From Venturia oleaginea (taxonomy: Eukaryota > Ascomycota > Dothideomycetes > Venturiales > Venturiaceae): a DNA stretch of 64,000 nt. Below the pieces are notes generated by a model. That model was given only the letters and a program-made list of their open reading frames with translations. It did no database searches and was not told the DNA's origin. Position 1 is the first letter of the stretch. Each line of letters opens with the position of its first letter. The position numbers and the translations under genes are program-made. Shown in pieces: positions 9,221-20,800 of this stretch. The stretch spans positions 1,116,001 to 1,180,000 of the forward strand of contig JABMLP010000012.1 in assembly GCA_013176395.1 (NCBI GenBank). Reading direction: 5' to 3'.

Positions 9221-9435
9221 TAAGCGGGGAACCGATAAGGTTAGAATACAGTATTTTCGCATCCCAGGATAAAAATAGGAGTGTTATGGGCATGGCCTAT
9301 GGTTGGTATAGGCTAAGAGCCTAAGCCTGATTGAGCCTAGTATAGAGACAGAACCTCATTGAGGTTCTCTGTTTGTAGATACCTTCACTCCTTAACTGAA
9401 TCTAAACAATCTTTGGCTACGAGTATGCTGCGTCT

Positions 9436-10118
9436 TGTTACGGGGAACTCGTTTCTCAACACAGTTGATTATGTCAAGACCTTCTTGACACCTGTGTTCT
9501 CTTGTTCTGGTCCGCGGGTTTGGGGTAAGGGCAATATCAGTCTGGAAGTACTTACCTTGAGTACCTTCCCTTGCTCAGGTTCTTTGGAGGCTCACTAGAT
9601 CCTAGCCGTCCGATGTATCTCCCAATTCAATTGTCGTCTAACCGATTTGATCCTCAGATCAATCCTGAACGCTTGTCGGTTAGTATGAAGGTTGGGGGTG
9701 GGCTTGCTTCGTGTGCATATGACTTGTGCTTGATTGTATCTAAGTAAAAGGTCGTTACTGTAGTAGGTTGAAGAAGCTCCTATGTGAGAAACATAACATG
9801 AGATAACCACGAAGAGAAAGGAAAGTCCGTCCAACGTCCTCCCTATATACCGTTCTGGTTCTGGGTGCCAAAATGTATTCCCACACTTCTTGGCTCTTCA
9901 GATCTGTGTGCAGGGCCAAGAACTGTGGGAACTGTGGGGATATCACGTGACTCCTGCACGTACTATTCTCCTCCAGGACTGACTCCGTCGCACCAGTCTC
10001 ACCCTGTGTGCTCGAAGGATTCCCCTCCATTATCAGTCCTAAGGATAACTTCTTGTTACCCAACCATTCTTTACGAGTCCTGCCTTCCTGCTCTTCAGCC
10101 TTGAGGTGATCTGTAACA
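9436..10118. mobile_element. Possible solo LTR, 683 bp
   Basis: Begins TGTTACGGGG and ends CTGTAACA, giving TG...CA ends with inverted TGTTAC/GTAACA, and contains a TATA-like CTATATA near 9843. The left boundary coincides with the abrupt end of the foldback arm. No target duplication is seen (cgtct versus agatc), so the right flank may be rearranged, or this may not be an LTR. No coding sequence recognised. Confidence 0.35.
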
Positions 10119-10144
10119 AGATCGTTCATCTCGGTCTATATATA

Positions 10145-10368
10145 AGCGTGGCCGGCCGCTGGAGAGTAGGGACTCGCCGTTCTGGCGGGGCCTTTTCGAG
10201 GCAGTATTGGATGGTAGAACGCGGTAGTTTTTATAGCGCCGTAATTGCGCCTAAACTAAGCCCGGCTTCACGCTGCGCATCAATTTTACCGCGTTGATAT
10301 GGAGTAAGACGATGATTAGGAAGCCTCTACGAGTTAATAGGAGTTAATGGCTTGCGTTAAGGTGGCAT
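10145..10368 (-). pseudogene. Decayed Tc1/mariner transposase N-terminus
   Basis: Minus-strand reading from the ATG at 10368 gives MPP, a stop, RKPLTPINS, a stop, then RLTPYQRGKIDAQREAGLSL, a further stop (TAA) and LPRSTIQYCLEKAPPE. This is the paired HTH region of Tc1-type transposases (LTPYQRG...REAG...PRSTIQY). The three in-frame stops all fit lost sense codons. The fragment breaks off near 10143, next to the possible LTR. The DDE part is gone. A terminal CAGTACTAGGGC sequence (read minus, near 10457) may be its inverted-repeat end. Confidence 0.75.
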
Positions 10369-10566
10369 AATGGTGGTGGAAAGATAGTGTGTTAAAAATG
10401 AGAGGTGTAGATTTCGCGTTTTTCGCTTAGTTGTACGGAAACTTTTGCCCTAGTACTGTACGTAAAAGCATTGTTCACCTGTAACTTTAACAAGTCAGTC
10501 GAAATGCAGATCAGAACATATAGCAGTGACATACCGATAAACCAAATCAGACAATGAATGAACAAG

Positions 10567-13038
10567 TCACCCACAACAACAGGGCGGTAAACACCTCCTC
10601 AAACCCTTCCTAAACCTCCCCAACCTCGTTCTCCCCATCTTCTCGCTCTCGGTCGAATCCTTCGAAAACCGACTAATCTGACTGTCTCTCCTCACAAGAT
10701 CACTCACTCTCTTCGCATCTCCTGTCACTGTGCCAACAATTCGACTCGGCGGCAACTCATCCTCCCCTTCCTTTCTCCGATCAGGAGGAACATAATTTCT
10801 CGGCAAATCAATATCGCTCAACAATGGTCTTGGGAGCTTGTCTTTTTTATTGAGAGGCAATTTTCCAAGCGGTGTATCCCAATCCGAGTCGCCCATAGGA
10901 CGGGTTCTTTTGTCGGCATTGATGACTGAGTAAGAGCTGCGGCCCGAGCGACCACGACGAAGATGTTTCTTGACCTCGGGGAGATCAAGGATTCTATCCT
11001 CTGCTTCCCAGGAGTATGAAGGACTGCGGACACGTATTGAAGGTATTGCTTGTTCAGCGACTCCATGTCGCAATGGTCGACGGTCAAGGTCGGCATTGTC
11101 GACTGTTCTAGCTTTGCATTTGGGCGTGAGGATGTTCAGATACCTCCGTCGTTCGTGTCGTGGCTTTGACATGAGTGCCATGAAGTCTTCCCTGCCGAGC
11201 TGTTCATCATCGACACCGCGACCTCGCATGATTCGATAGATGTTCAGCCATATAGCAGCTGGCTCGTGTGGCGAGGGTAGAGCTTCAGTGAGAGCAACTA
11301 CCTGTTCGTCGTATCTATCTTGTTTATTAGTCCATCGCACCAAGTGTGGCTTAGAGCGTGTGGCCAGTCTCTTCAGCTCGCGCTGGTAAAGTTTGGTATG
11401 AGCGTGCTCCTTCTCTTTCAACCATCTGAGGAAGACCTTGAGCGTCAAACCGACTTCGTTGTATGATTGTCCCGCGCCTTTCCAACGAATGGCATCGGAG
11501 AATGGCTCGTCAGGAAATGTATTCGTAAAATTTCTGGATTCGTCGTGGATGGCGAGATGCCACAGAAGTATTTGATCGGACTTTGACACCTGCTCAATAG
11601 CGATACCATGTTGCCTGAGAATGTGGGGTACCTTCGGGTCCTCGCAGTCAATACCTTGCACGCACAACTTTTGTCTCATGGCTAGAGAGCCAACTAAAAG
11701 TGGGCATGCATCCGAGAGCGGTACATAGTGGTCAGTTGGATCGCTTGTCGTGGAAATGGTAGTGGAAGGTGTCGAGTCGCCGTATTGTCCAAGAATCGAT
11801 GGGGCGACAGCGCAGAAGGCGGCGGGAAGCGATTCTCGTTTGCCTGTCTTGAAATGTGTTTCTTGTTGCGGAACAGAATTGGACCCAGCACATTCCAACA
11901 ATTTATCGCCGGCGACTGTGACTATTTCCCTCGTCTCACTCGTATTGCTGTCAGATGGCTCATCAGCTGAGATGGCACACGAGTATGACAAATTCGTAGA
12001 GGACTGTGGTACTCCACGCACGAGGCTAGATATTTTTCGGTCGAGTAATGGATCTGACTGTAAGTCCTGCAAGCCGGAAGCAGGCAACAAATCGTTTGTT
12101 TTTGTTTGTGGAGGTAGAGAAGCGTTGAGTTTACTGTGAAAGGTTCCTCTCGTAACTACTAACGACGCCCGTATCTTGGAATCGGTTCGTGCTGGTATTG
12201 ATGAATTCTGACGTGGTGTGCTGGGGCGAGAGGGATAGGAAGCGAGCTGATTGACGTCGAGAGGGAAACCGCCTTTGTATTCTCCGATGCCATAACAACC
12301 CACTGGTCGCTTCCCCATGGCCACAGAAGACGGCCTGCTTGATTGAGTTCGTGCTCGCGCCAGAGTCCTTGCACTATCAAATCGGTTGATTCCATTCTTG
12401 AGACGGGCTTTTTTGGGATTGATTCGTTGTGAGTTCTGCTCGAGAGTCGATGGGCCTATGGATGGCGTGTAGCGGCTGGGGTTAAGACTGAAATCGCTAA
12501 TACCGCTCGGCGATTTTGGGCGATTTGGCCGTGTCTCTTGCGCTGAGCGAATTGAGCCTAATTTGGGAGTACCCCAGGGAGTCACGCTGGTTGCGGTGGA
12601 ATCGGAGGGCTGTCCTTCGTTGCTTGAATCAGTAGTCTGACGGGTTTGTTCTGTAGAATCTACTGAGGACAGCCGCTTCTCGGATCCGTCTTCGAGCTCT
12701 ACAGCTGATTCCGGTTCGATTGGGACAGTAGGCACCATCTCAGGAGTGACACACTTGATGGTGGGTGTAGGATCATCTTCGGCATGGATACACCGATTGC
12801 TAGCAGCAGAGTTGCTGTTGTATTGTTGTAGCCAAGATGTTACCTTGACTTGACTCTCAGATAGGACAGTCAATCCATTGGAATGTCGTATGGCGTGACC
12901 ATCGAGGTATTCGGGCGAGATGTGGGGAGAAAATTGTAGCAAGTCCACATCAAGGTCAATATCGACTTCAGTTGTGGCGTACTTCGAAGACTCGTATCGG
13001 TCAATGTCGGACTCCCCAGGCGCGACAATGAGACTCAT
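10567..13038 (-). CDS. Conserved-looking fungal protein of unknown function with C-terminal cysteine cluster
   Basis: A single long open frame, 823 residues from the ATG at 13038 (MSLIVAPGESDID). The frame continues upstream to 13218, but those 60 residues are hydrophobic and unlike the rest, so I prefer the internal start. The first 450 residues are Ser/Thr/Pro-rich and probably disordered. A more ordered, helical segment lies at about 450-620 (DQILLWHLAIHDESRNF, NEVGLTLKVFLRWLKEKE). The tail is rich in Arg/Lys and ends RCLPPCCCG, a basic patch with four cysteines of the sort that is often palmitoylated to hold proteins on membranes. I recognise no named domain. Membrane attachment is inference. 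Confidence 0.8.
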   Translation of the reverse strand: MSLIVAPGESDIDRYESSKYATTEVDIDLDVDLLQFSPHISPEYLDGHAIRHSNGLTVLSESQVKVTSWLQQYNSNSAASNRCIHAEDDPTPTIKCVTPEMVPTVPIEPESAVELEDGSEKRLSSVDSTEQTRQTTDSSNEGQPSDSTATSVTPWGTPKLGSIRSAQETRPNRPKSPSGISDFSLNPSRYTPSIGPSTLEQNSQRINPKKARLKNGINRFDSARTLARARTQSSRPSSVAMGKRPVGCYGIGEYKGGFPLDVNQLASYPSRPSTPRQNSSIPARTDSKIRASLVVTRGTFHSKLNASLPPQTKTNDLLPASGLQDLQSDPLLDRKISSLVRGVPQSSTNLSYSCAISADEPSDSNTSETREIVTVAGDKLLECAGSNSVPQQETHFKTGKRESLPAAFCAVAPSILGQYGDSTPSTTISTTSDPTDHYVPLSDACPLLVGSLAMRQKLCVQGIDCEDPKVPHILRQHGIAIEQVSKSDQILLWHLAIHDESRNFTNTFPDEPFSDAIRWKGAGQSYNEVGLTLKVFLRWLKEKEHAHTKLYQRELKRLATRSKPHLVRWTNKQDRYDEQVVALTEALPSPHEPAAIWLNIYRIMRGRGVDDEQLGREDFMALMSKPRHERRRYLNILTPKCKARTVDNADLDRRPLRHGVAEQAIPSIRVRSPSYSWEAEDRILDLPEVKKHLRRGRSGRSSYSVINADKRTRPMGDSDWDTPLGKLPLNKKDKLPRPLLSDIDLPRNYVPPDRRKEGEDELPPSRIVGTVTGDAKRVSDLVRRDSQISRFSKDSTESEKMGRTRLGRFRKGLRRCLPPCCCG

Positions 13039-13471
13039 AATACCGCTTGATGTAGGCAGTATCGATGGCGATCGCGTGTAACCGTTGACACCCTTGAACA
13101 GCGAGAAAAAAAACAGAGGTACGATCGGAAAACGCACTACGCTAAAGGAGGGACTGAGAAGTGAAAATGGGAAAGCTGAGAATCGAGGTGCTAGAACATA
13201 CCTTTCAAGAACTTCCATGCATGCGAGTATGATTCTTTAAGGGTCGTTTGAGCTGATATGCGTCGGACTATGGCACGGTAAAGTCAAATATTGGAGCGCT
13301 TTCGCTCCACCCCGACCACAAACGGTGGTTGGCATTTTCGGTTGGACGTTTGACGGCTGTGTCAGTACCTATATAATATTGACCAGAATAGCGAATAACA
13401 ATTAATACCCTGTTGAAAGTGCTCACCGTTTCGATTGCAACGAAGCCATAATATGCGCACACCAACTAGAC
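13039..13471. other. Intergenic region, 433 bp
   Basis: Holds the promoter and 5' UTR of the 13038 gene (minus) and the 3' end region of the ARMH3-like gene (minus). No gene seen. Confidence 0.5.
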
Positions 13472-15680
13472 TTAGATTTCTTCAAGCAGGCCTTTCGTGT
13501 CATCTATCGCCAATTTCGCCATTCGTTTCAGGATTGATCGGTGGTCGACTTCCCGAAATTTTTCCCATTGATCCAGCCCCTCTTTTGCTTGAATTGATAG
13601 AGTGTCATACCCGCTCTGTATAACCTTATGGACTTCCCTTGGACTGAGGTTCTTACTTCCCTTGCCTTTGCTCTCTTCCAGCAGAGAATGATAATGGCGT
13701 GAAACACTTATCAGTGTGTCGATGGAGCTTGCTGTTAGTCCTTTAGACAAGTCGTAGGCGTCCCGAAATTTTACCAGTACATCTCCAGTTTCTACCAGCT
13801 TATAGAATAAGTCGTCGTAGGCCGTATTGTCTGGGAGAAACGACTCTCCTGTAGAAAGTGATAAGGCTATCAAAGTAACCAACGTATCTACGAGCAATGA
13901 CGCATGCATCGTGGCCTTCACATCGACCGCATATGTCGTCAAGAACCGCACAAACGATAGCAAGGATCGCCAAAGTTCCGACCAGTGATACGCTACATTC
14001 GTTAGTACCAGGAGAATCTCTGGTTATGAGTATTGAGACGTTTAGCAGCGTACTCAGAAACCACCGCATTAAATGGGTCCTGAGCGTGCCGTTAAACATC
14101 TGATTGGGGTCTTACCCAAACGTGTTCTTGATCTCCCCAAGAACGAGACAACTCTTAGAAGAATGCCCAGAAACAAGTTGTACAGCTCCACGTCCAAACG
14201 TTTCCGAAGATTGTGGTTGATACCATCGACAGCTATATCCAAAATCGAGGCCGCAAGGACCCTATCATTCTTTACCAGAGGCAAGAAAGGTTGCCGTTGA
14301 CGACACAGCCGGACCGGTGTCTTGCTCTCCTCGCCACATATCCTTTTGGCAAGAACCTGATCTTCGAGCAGAATCTGTACAGTAAACAGGGAAACGTATG
14401 TATAGTGTGAGGCTCGTGTGGATCGATGAGCATGCTGTATGAGATAGGACGTGAAGGAGAGGTAGGAGCTGATGGGCGACGGCTCGGATTTGCTTTTCGA
14501 TGGGAGAGTGACTAAGTTGAAGCAGAAGAGCTTGTTCGCATTGGCGAAGTCGTAAGTCGAGAGGAGTATAGCAGCCTCGGGGCCCGGTCTAGTATTCTGT
14601 TAATGAGAGCTACTCTGCCAATATTCTGGTGTGACGAACAAAGTGACAAAGCGAGCTTTTGCTTCCTCTGGAGTCAAGGTCGGCATTACTGGTTTGGACG
14701 AAGTCAAAGCCCCCAAACCGATGTAGGCGAGTGTATTCGTAAAGTTCCAGCCCTCTGGCATGTCTTCCTGGATTGCCACATATCTATCTCTTGCCATGCT
14801 GCATGTAGCGCCCACGCATTGGACAACCTTCCTGATAATACCATCGTTGACGAAGTCGTCCAGTCGCAACCGGTAGGGATTCTGAAACTCAAATTTGTTG
14901 TAGTTCGCGAGGAGGCCAAGGAGGACGAAAGGACCGAGGTTTTGGAGACCATCTTCCGAATCCTGGACAGCTTTCATCAATGATGGGAACAGGTCGCGGT
15001 GTGTGAAGTAGGATACGAGTCCAGTGGAGTATGCGCCTGAAATCATAGCCAACGCGACTTTAACAGCTTTCAGCCGTAGTCGAACTACTTCAATCAGTAC
15101 GGTTATTGCGTACATGCCTGTCCAAACACACCATTTCTGCCATTGCGAGTAGCACTCTCCAATGCCCCGACAAAGTCCGAGAAGACAGCGTCGGCATCGT
15201 GTAGACCTGTCAAAACAGAGATGATGTCCGAGCTCGGGTTCGTGTAACGTTTGTTCAGGACAGCACCTAAAAAGACGGTCAAGGTCTTATTCGTAAGCCT
15301 ATCAGGCCGTGCCGGCGCACAGAGGGTAAGCCTACGTCTAGAGCGTTCTCATCTGAGGGTTCTTTTCCATCCTGGACCCGTCGTATGGCTCGTATGAGAA
15401 GCTGTTGCGGGTGTGCCTGGAGATGGAGTAGGTCGTCGGGGCTCAGGTCGTTGAGGATATCCTTGAGCGCTTTTGAGTCTGGCTTGAGGAGGAAGAGTTC
15501 CTGCCAGAAGCCTTCGGACTTCTCAATTGCCTCTTCTTCCTTCGGCGAGATTAGCTTCCTAGCCCATGAAATCCTCAGCGGGCGCGAACACACCTTATTG
15601 AAGAGCGACTCGTAAAGTCCCACGACTTTAGGTTGGAAAGACTCGGGTCGCGATTGCTGCGACAGCGGTGAAGCCTCCAT
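13472..15680 (-). CDS. ARMH3/UPF0588-family (DUF1741) armadillo-like protein
   Basis: Five exons. Clear junctions are 15680-15336, 15285-15132, 15066 to about 14650, about 14610-14116 and 13992-13472. The introns include a 123-bp one with a textbook TACTAAC branch site and gtaaga donor. The join between exons 3 and 4 (14600-14680) has several possible donors, and I could not settle it. The product is about 640 residues. Family hallmarks: EGFWQELFLLKP near the N-terminus, LNKRYTNPSSDIISVLTGL, VKVALAMISGAYSTGLVSYF and YHWSELWRSLLSFVRFLTTY. Human ARMH3 (C10orf76) acts at the Golgi with PI4KB and GBF1; a similar Golgi role here is inference from family. Confidence 0.85.
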
Positions 15681-15906
15681 TACCCAGCTATGCCGCTGAA
15701 ATGATAGATGGGCATCCGAGGTGCCTTTATTACGTGTCGCGAACCCTAGTCAACTACTTAGTAAGTCGATTGTACCCTCCCACGTGATGTTGTATTACTG
15801 GCCCGAAAGAGGCAATAAATTTAGAAGTTCATTGGAGTACATTTATCAAATGTCTATGTGTTGGCCTTTGCTCTGACTACATTGTTGGAACATATTCTAG
15901 CAGAGT

Positions 15907-16978
15907 CTAACCGTCCATCAGAGAAGCCAAAGGCCCACCGTATCTCCCACCATGAACAGAACACTTCTTCACAGCCTCATCCAACTGCTTCAAATCGCCT
16001 TCAGACAAAGCAACCTCCTTCATATTCTCAGCAAGGCGCTTCTCAGTCGTAGTTCCAGGAATCGGGACGATGATAGGCAATCCATCACGACCACTGTGAG
16101 CCTTCACCCAAGCAAGGGCAATCTGACCTAGAGTGCAACCCTTCGATCCGGCCAGTGTCTGTACTTCGCGAACAAGGTCCATATTCTTCTCGAAGTTCTC
16201 TGGTTGGAAGCGAGGAAAGTGACGACGCATATCATCAGCTGGTAGATCGTCGAACTTGGTGATGTCGCCGGTGAGAAGACCTCGACTGAGAGGACTGTAA
16301 GCCACAATCGTGATACCAAGTTCAGCACATGCTTTGGCAATCCCATTCTCAAAGATATCTGTGATGATGTTAGTAAAACTTCGATACCATGCAAGACTGC
16401 CCGAATACGTGAACAAACTTACCGGTCGAAAACAAACTAAACTCAACTTCCACACTCTCAATCTTCGCCACCTTCGCAGCCCTCCTCACCGTATTAGCAG
16501 AGCACTCGCTCAACCCGATGCCCCCAATCAGACCCTCCTTGACCAACTCAGCAAGTCCCTTCACAGTCTCTTCAATAAGAACACCAGGATCAACCCTCGC
16601 CGCCTCAAAAATACTAATCTTCCATTTCCCCTCCGCACTCTTCGCCAAAGCCTCGACCTCTTTCCTCAAAAAGGCAGGACTGGCATCAGGAGCATGCTTG
16701 GATGTATCGAAACCACCCTTGATGCTAATGACCACCTTTTCAGCGTCCTCGGGGTATTTAGTAAAGTAGGCGTTGAGAAGCTGTTCGCTGTTATATTCCT
16801 TGGTTCCGTACAAGGTACCTCCATTCCAGAAATTGGCGCCTTTTTCGAGGGCAGACTTCATGACAGCGATGGAATCTTCGAGTGGCTGTGGGTTTGCTCG
16901 CCAAGTCAATCCCATGAGGCCGTATCCTGTAGCTCCAATGGTCTTGCCACCGAGCTTCGGGGTTGGTATTGCAGACAT
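15907..16978 (-). CDS. Aldo/keto reductase, pyridoxal-reductase type
   Basis: Two exons (16978-16423, 16358-15907) around a 64-bp intron with gtaagt donor; 335 residues. The (beta/alpha)8 barrel motifs are clear: FWNGGTLYG carries the catalytic Tyr, VVISIKGG the catalytic Lys, and VAYSPLSRGLLTG and IPGTTTEKRLAEN form the NADP-binding end. NGG before xxYG, instead of the usual DTA/DTS, marks the AKR8 pyridoxal reductase (Plr1) group, which reduces pyridoxal to pyridoxine with NADPH. A different fungal AKR function remains possible. Start chosen at MSAIPTPKLGGKTIG, which fits the family N-terminus. Confidence 0.85.
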
Positions 16979-17812
16979 TTTTGCTTCGGAATGATTGCGT
17001 AGAGGATGGTGGTTAGCGAAGCAGCCTTGATAGATGCCTGTTAGGTAGAATCGATGCTTTGGGGATAAGCTGGTTGATTGATATTGAGGAATGCGTTCAA
17101 AGAGCCTTAGTAAATATTGGATCTATCATAAGTGGCCGGATGATTAAAAACGTCACTACGTCCGCAGCTGGGGGTGGAATCGAAATGATGTTGCCCGGCC
17201 TTTACATAAGAATCTTTCGTCAGTCTTGAGATCACTGCCGGATTTTGAGGTAGTATGCCCGCCACCAAATCAGAAGTAGCCATGATAGATGTAACTTTAT
17301 ATGGAGCCATTCGAAAAAGCAAGTCATGCGATCATCACTTCAACAAGAAAAGCCAAAGCCTTACAGTGTAGGCACGGTAGGATAAATTTTGAAGAGTTGA
17401 GGTAATCAATTTCTATCTCCTACACTTTCTCTTTTCCCCCGCAACGCCCAACAGCCATGTAGATGGATGGAGACAACCTGCACGATGTCTTCACCACCTT
17501 TATAACCGTAATCACCGCTTGAATTCTGCCAAATAAGAAGAACGAACAATCGAACTATGAAGCCCTTCCACCAGCCTGCTGCCTTATGCATGTAACAGTG
17601 CAGTGAGAAATCATAGCAAACGTTTCTCAAAGGGCTGAACTGGTGGAGGCCATATCGAATAACGCCCAAATGCTCCCATCGTGATCTCCGTGCTATCGTT
17701 GTACAGGTCTTCTCAATAGCAGCTGCGCCACTAATGCTCCCAAATATAGCCAACTCCGGTGTTATGCACGCAAAAATGCAGCAGAAAAAATATTCATCCC
17801 CTATGAATTCGC
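16979..17812. other. Intergenic region, 834 bp
   Basis: Lies between the reductase start and the Tom1 stop codon, both on the minus strand. A 115-codon minus frame at 17406-17753 has no recognisable domain and I do not call it a gene. Confidence 0.5.
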
Positions 17813-20800
17813 CTAGGCAAAACCAAAGTATTCACTTCCGGCGGTCATAGCAGTGTAGAGCGCTTTCCGAAGGTCTTCGTAGCTCTCGTACTCTGGAAGA
17901 TCGAGTTGGTTGAAGCAAGTGTGGGAACTTGGCAGACGATCCTTGCTACCGTAATCACGGTGGATGTTGAAACGACTGAATCCATTCATACCCTCGAGTT
18001 CTTTAAAGCCATTGAGTGGTACCTTACTAGTACCGGTGACGAACTGTAACAACTTGGCACGTTCTTCTTTCTCGAAAGAACGAACCGCGCGCCAGAACCA
18101 CTGAATTTGTGGAGAGGATGCCTGGTAGTTGTGGTATTCGGAGTTGTTCTTCCAGTCGTCAACATCTATATCAGGAAGACCTGAGATAAGAAGCTCAAGC
18201 TCCTGCTCGTTGAATATCGAGATGAGGTCTGCTTGGACAATGTCATGGAAACCTATCAATCAAATTAGTTGAAGAAGCTGTAAATAGGCAGCAGGTTGTA
18301 ATACCTTGAAGGAAGGAGTCAAGCTGGTCCTTGACCGAGCCAATGAGTTTGTGCTCAACATTTGCACGAACATAGTCCATCTTGTTGGCCTCTGTGACTG
18401 GAATGTCACGACCATTTTCGATCAGGTCTTCGACCTTGTGTTCACCGAAGGCCTCGGTTTCCACGGAAAAAGTCTCTTCGATGATGCCGCTAATATCGTT
18501 CTCCAAGATCCATTGCAAAGACTTATAATATTCGAGATCCAATGACTCCATGTCTTTGATGCTGATAGCTTTGCCTAGGATGCGCTTGTAGACAGCTCGA
18601 CTGAAATGGCAATCGAGAACTCGTCCTTCGTACAAAGACTTACCAATGATGCGACCGATAAATTTGAAGAACATGAGGTGCTGCTCGTTGATGCCACTCT
18701 GTGAATTTGGGTGGAAAGTGGTTCGGTCAGATGCAACTGGGTTGAAGAGCGCATAGTTGGGGTCAAACATCTGTTTGGTAAGGACTTGGAACCACTCGCG
18801 AGAAACACCGCCGGCATCTACTCCTTCTTCGCCACTGAAGCGGATACTGAGTTTTCCATACTTAAATTCATCTGCCTTCTTGTAGTACAGTGACTTGAAG
18901 GAATCAAGGAAGACCTGATCGCGACGGACCGAAAGCTGTAAGGATGGTTGTGGCTGTCGGAGCTCATTGTTTCGGCTGTGCAACTTTTTCTGGAAATAGT
19001 TGCGCTTGTTATCAAACTCGAGGACCTTTGAGTTCTTGACCAGAAGAGAAAATGAGCCAGACATCAATTTTGGGTTGTGACGAACCAAATCGTTCAGAAC
19101 CTTGCGGTGTTCTTCTGTGAAGGTAAAGAATAAGCTCTCCATACGGGCCTCTCGCGATTCTGGCTCGGGACTTGACAATGCGAATTCCTTTTGGGATGTC
19201 AAAGCAGCCGGCGCGTCCTTGAGTGTCGTGTTCTTACAAACGACCATGAGAACTTCGATCAAGGGTAGAAGGATGTTAGCGACGTTGAACATATTGCCCC
19301 GCTTGCGAATAGCTGTGAGACAGTCGCTAAGGTTGTTCCACAATGAGCCGAATGTAGTATTCTCGTAAAGGGTGGTAAGGATGTCTTCTTTTTGCTGCAA
19401 TTCTAAGCCTTCTAGATTGGCGGATACTGAATTGTCAACGGTTTCGGAATGCTTAGGATCAAACAGCCAGTCCAGAGCAGTAATTACCCGAAGAAGTTTT
19501 GCTTGATCCGAGCTTGCTGGCGAAAATTTGGCCAGAGCCATGCCTTGGACATCCGTTCCGCTGGAGGATTTCGAAATTTGAGCGGAAAGATCTGCAAGGT
19601 CTTTCAGAATGCCCTGGCCAAGGCCCTGAGCTTGATGAATGAGTTCTTTCCCAAAGATCTCCTTGGCCTCAGGAATCGCTGATAGGTTGGTGATGACGGA
19701 CAAAGTCTGCTGGAAGGTCTTGCTGGGACACTCTCGCGCGGCGATAATGTTGATTATGAGGCGGAGGTTGGACTCAGGCACCTCTGGGGGCGTCATTGTG
19801 CGGTGTTTCTTGGCTTTATCTTCACTTTCAGCTGCGCCTTCCTCGGGTTTGTTCGCATCAGCAACAGCATCGGTGGAATTGTCCGTGACCGTTGATGGCT
19901 GAGCTTGAGCGGATTCCGAGGCAGTGGTCATCTCGACATCCGCCGAGCGCGCCGCTTGTGCGACTTCGTTGGTGTTTGTCAATGCCGCTATCTCAGTCTG
20001 CTCAGCTGTAGGATCGGCATCATTAGCCTGTTTCTCTTCCGCTGCCTTGTCCTCCTTGTCCTTACGCTTCAGCAGATTGAGTGGAGCAGTAAGGCGATGG
20101 AGCAGGCATGCCAATTGTTCCATCACTGGGGCGCTCTCAATCACAAGCTTGCGATCCAGAAGGCCGAGCAAAGCGTTTATTGGGTATTTGCTTGCTTTCG
20201 TCTCTTTGCCCTTGCCCTTGCGAGCTGATCGAGGCTTGAATCCGGCAGCAGTCTCATGTTCGGTGAGGAAGAACTCTGCAATGCGTGAATTGTACTGTGT
20301 CAAGTAGTCCAGGGTACTCAAACATTGTTGTACAACCATGAGTGGTGACATCTCTCCAATTCCCCCAGTCAGCTCTGGTGAAGCTCGCTTAGGTTGAGGT
20401 GTTTTCGGCGCAGCTGGCTGCTTGGCGCGAAGGGTCAGATGAGCAAAGCTTCGCTCCACTGCATTGACGTCGTTGCTTCCATCCTGAAGAATAGACAACA
20501 GAATGCTGACGACTTCTGCACGGTTTTGCTTATTCAGACATACGTCGCGGAGAATACCCTGTAGAGAACTTTTTGCGCTTCCGGATTGAGGAATGAACAT
20601 GAGGCGCAGCAACGTCGCTACACCGGCCTTATCGAGAATTTGTACATATTGGGGAGGTTTGCGCTTGTCGGGTATCGTGCCACCTGGAAGTTCGCGATCG
20701 AGGCCTCGACCACGGACGCGAGGTAAGTCCGTAAAGCTCGAATGATCAAGTCGACGATGCACGCTTGCCAGTGCCCGTGCCTCTGCCTGGAGGTCGGCAG

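Larger units (their letters stand above)
7681..9435. repeat. Foldback element with 156-bp inverted arms, twice interrupted
   Basis: The left arm is 7681-7781 plus 8042-8096 (101 + 55 bp); the right arm is 9280-9435 (156 bp), its reverse complement with only scattered differences. The left arm is split by the LTR-like insertion 7782-8036. The loop is enlarged by the Fot1-like element 8113-9220. Without the insertions it would be about 385 bp: two 156-bp arms and a loop of about 73 bp. Each arm contains a local palindrome GAACCTC-N-N-GAGGTTC. The right arm ends exactly where a possible LTR (TGTTACGG) starts at 9436. Confidence 0.8.

Noticed and set aside
13039..13218. Extending the unknown 823-residue protein to an ATG at 13218
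   Set aside because: The extra 60 residues are hydrophobic and unlike the polar remainder; more likely 5' UTR.
17406..17753. 115-codon minus ORF downstream of Tom1
   Set aside because: No recognisable domain, no supporting splice or start context.
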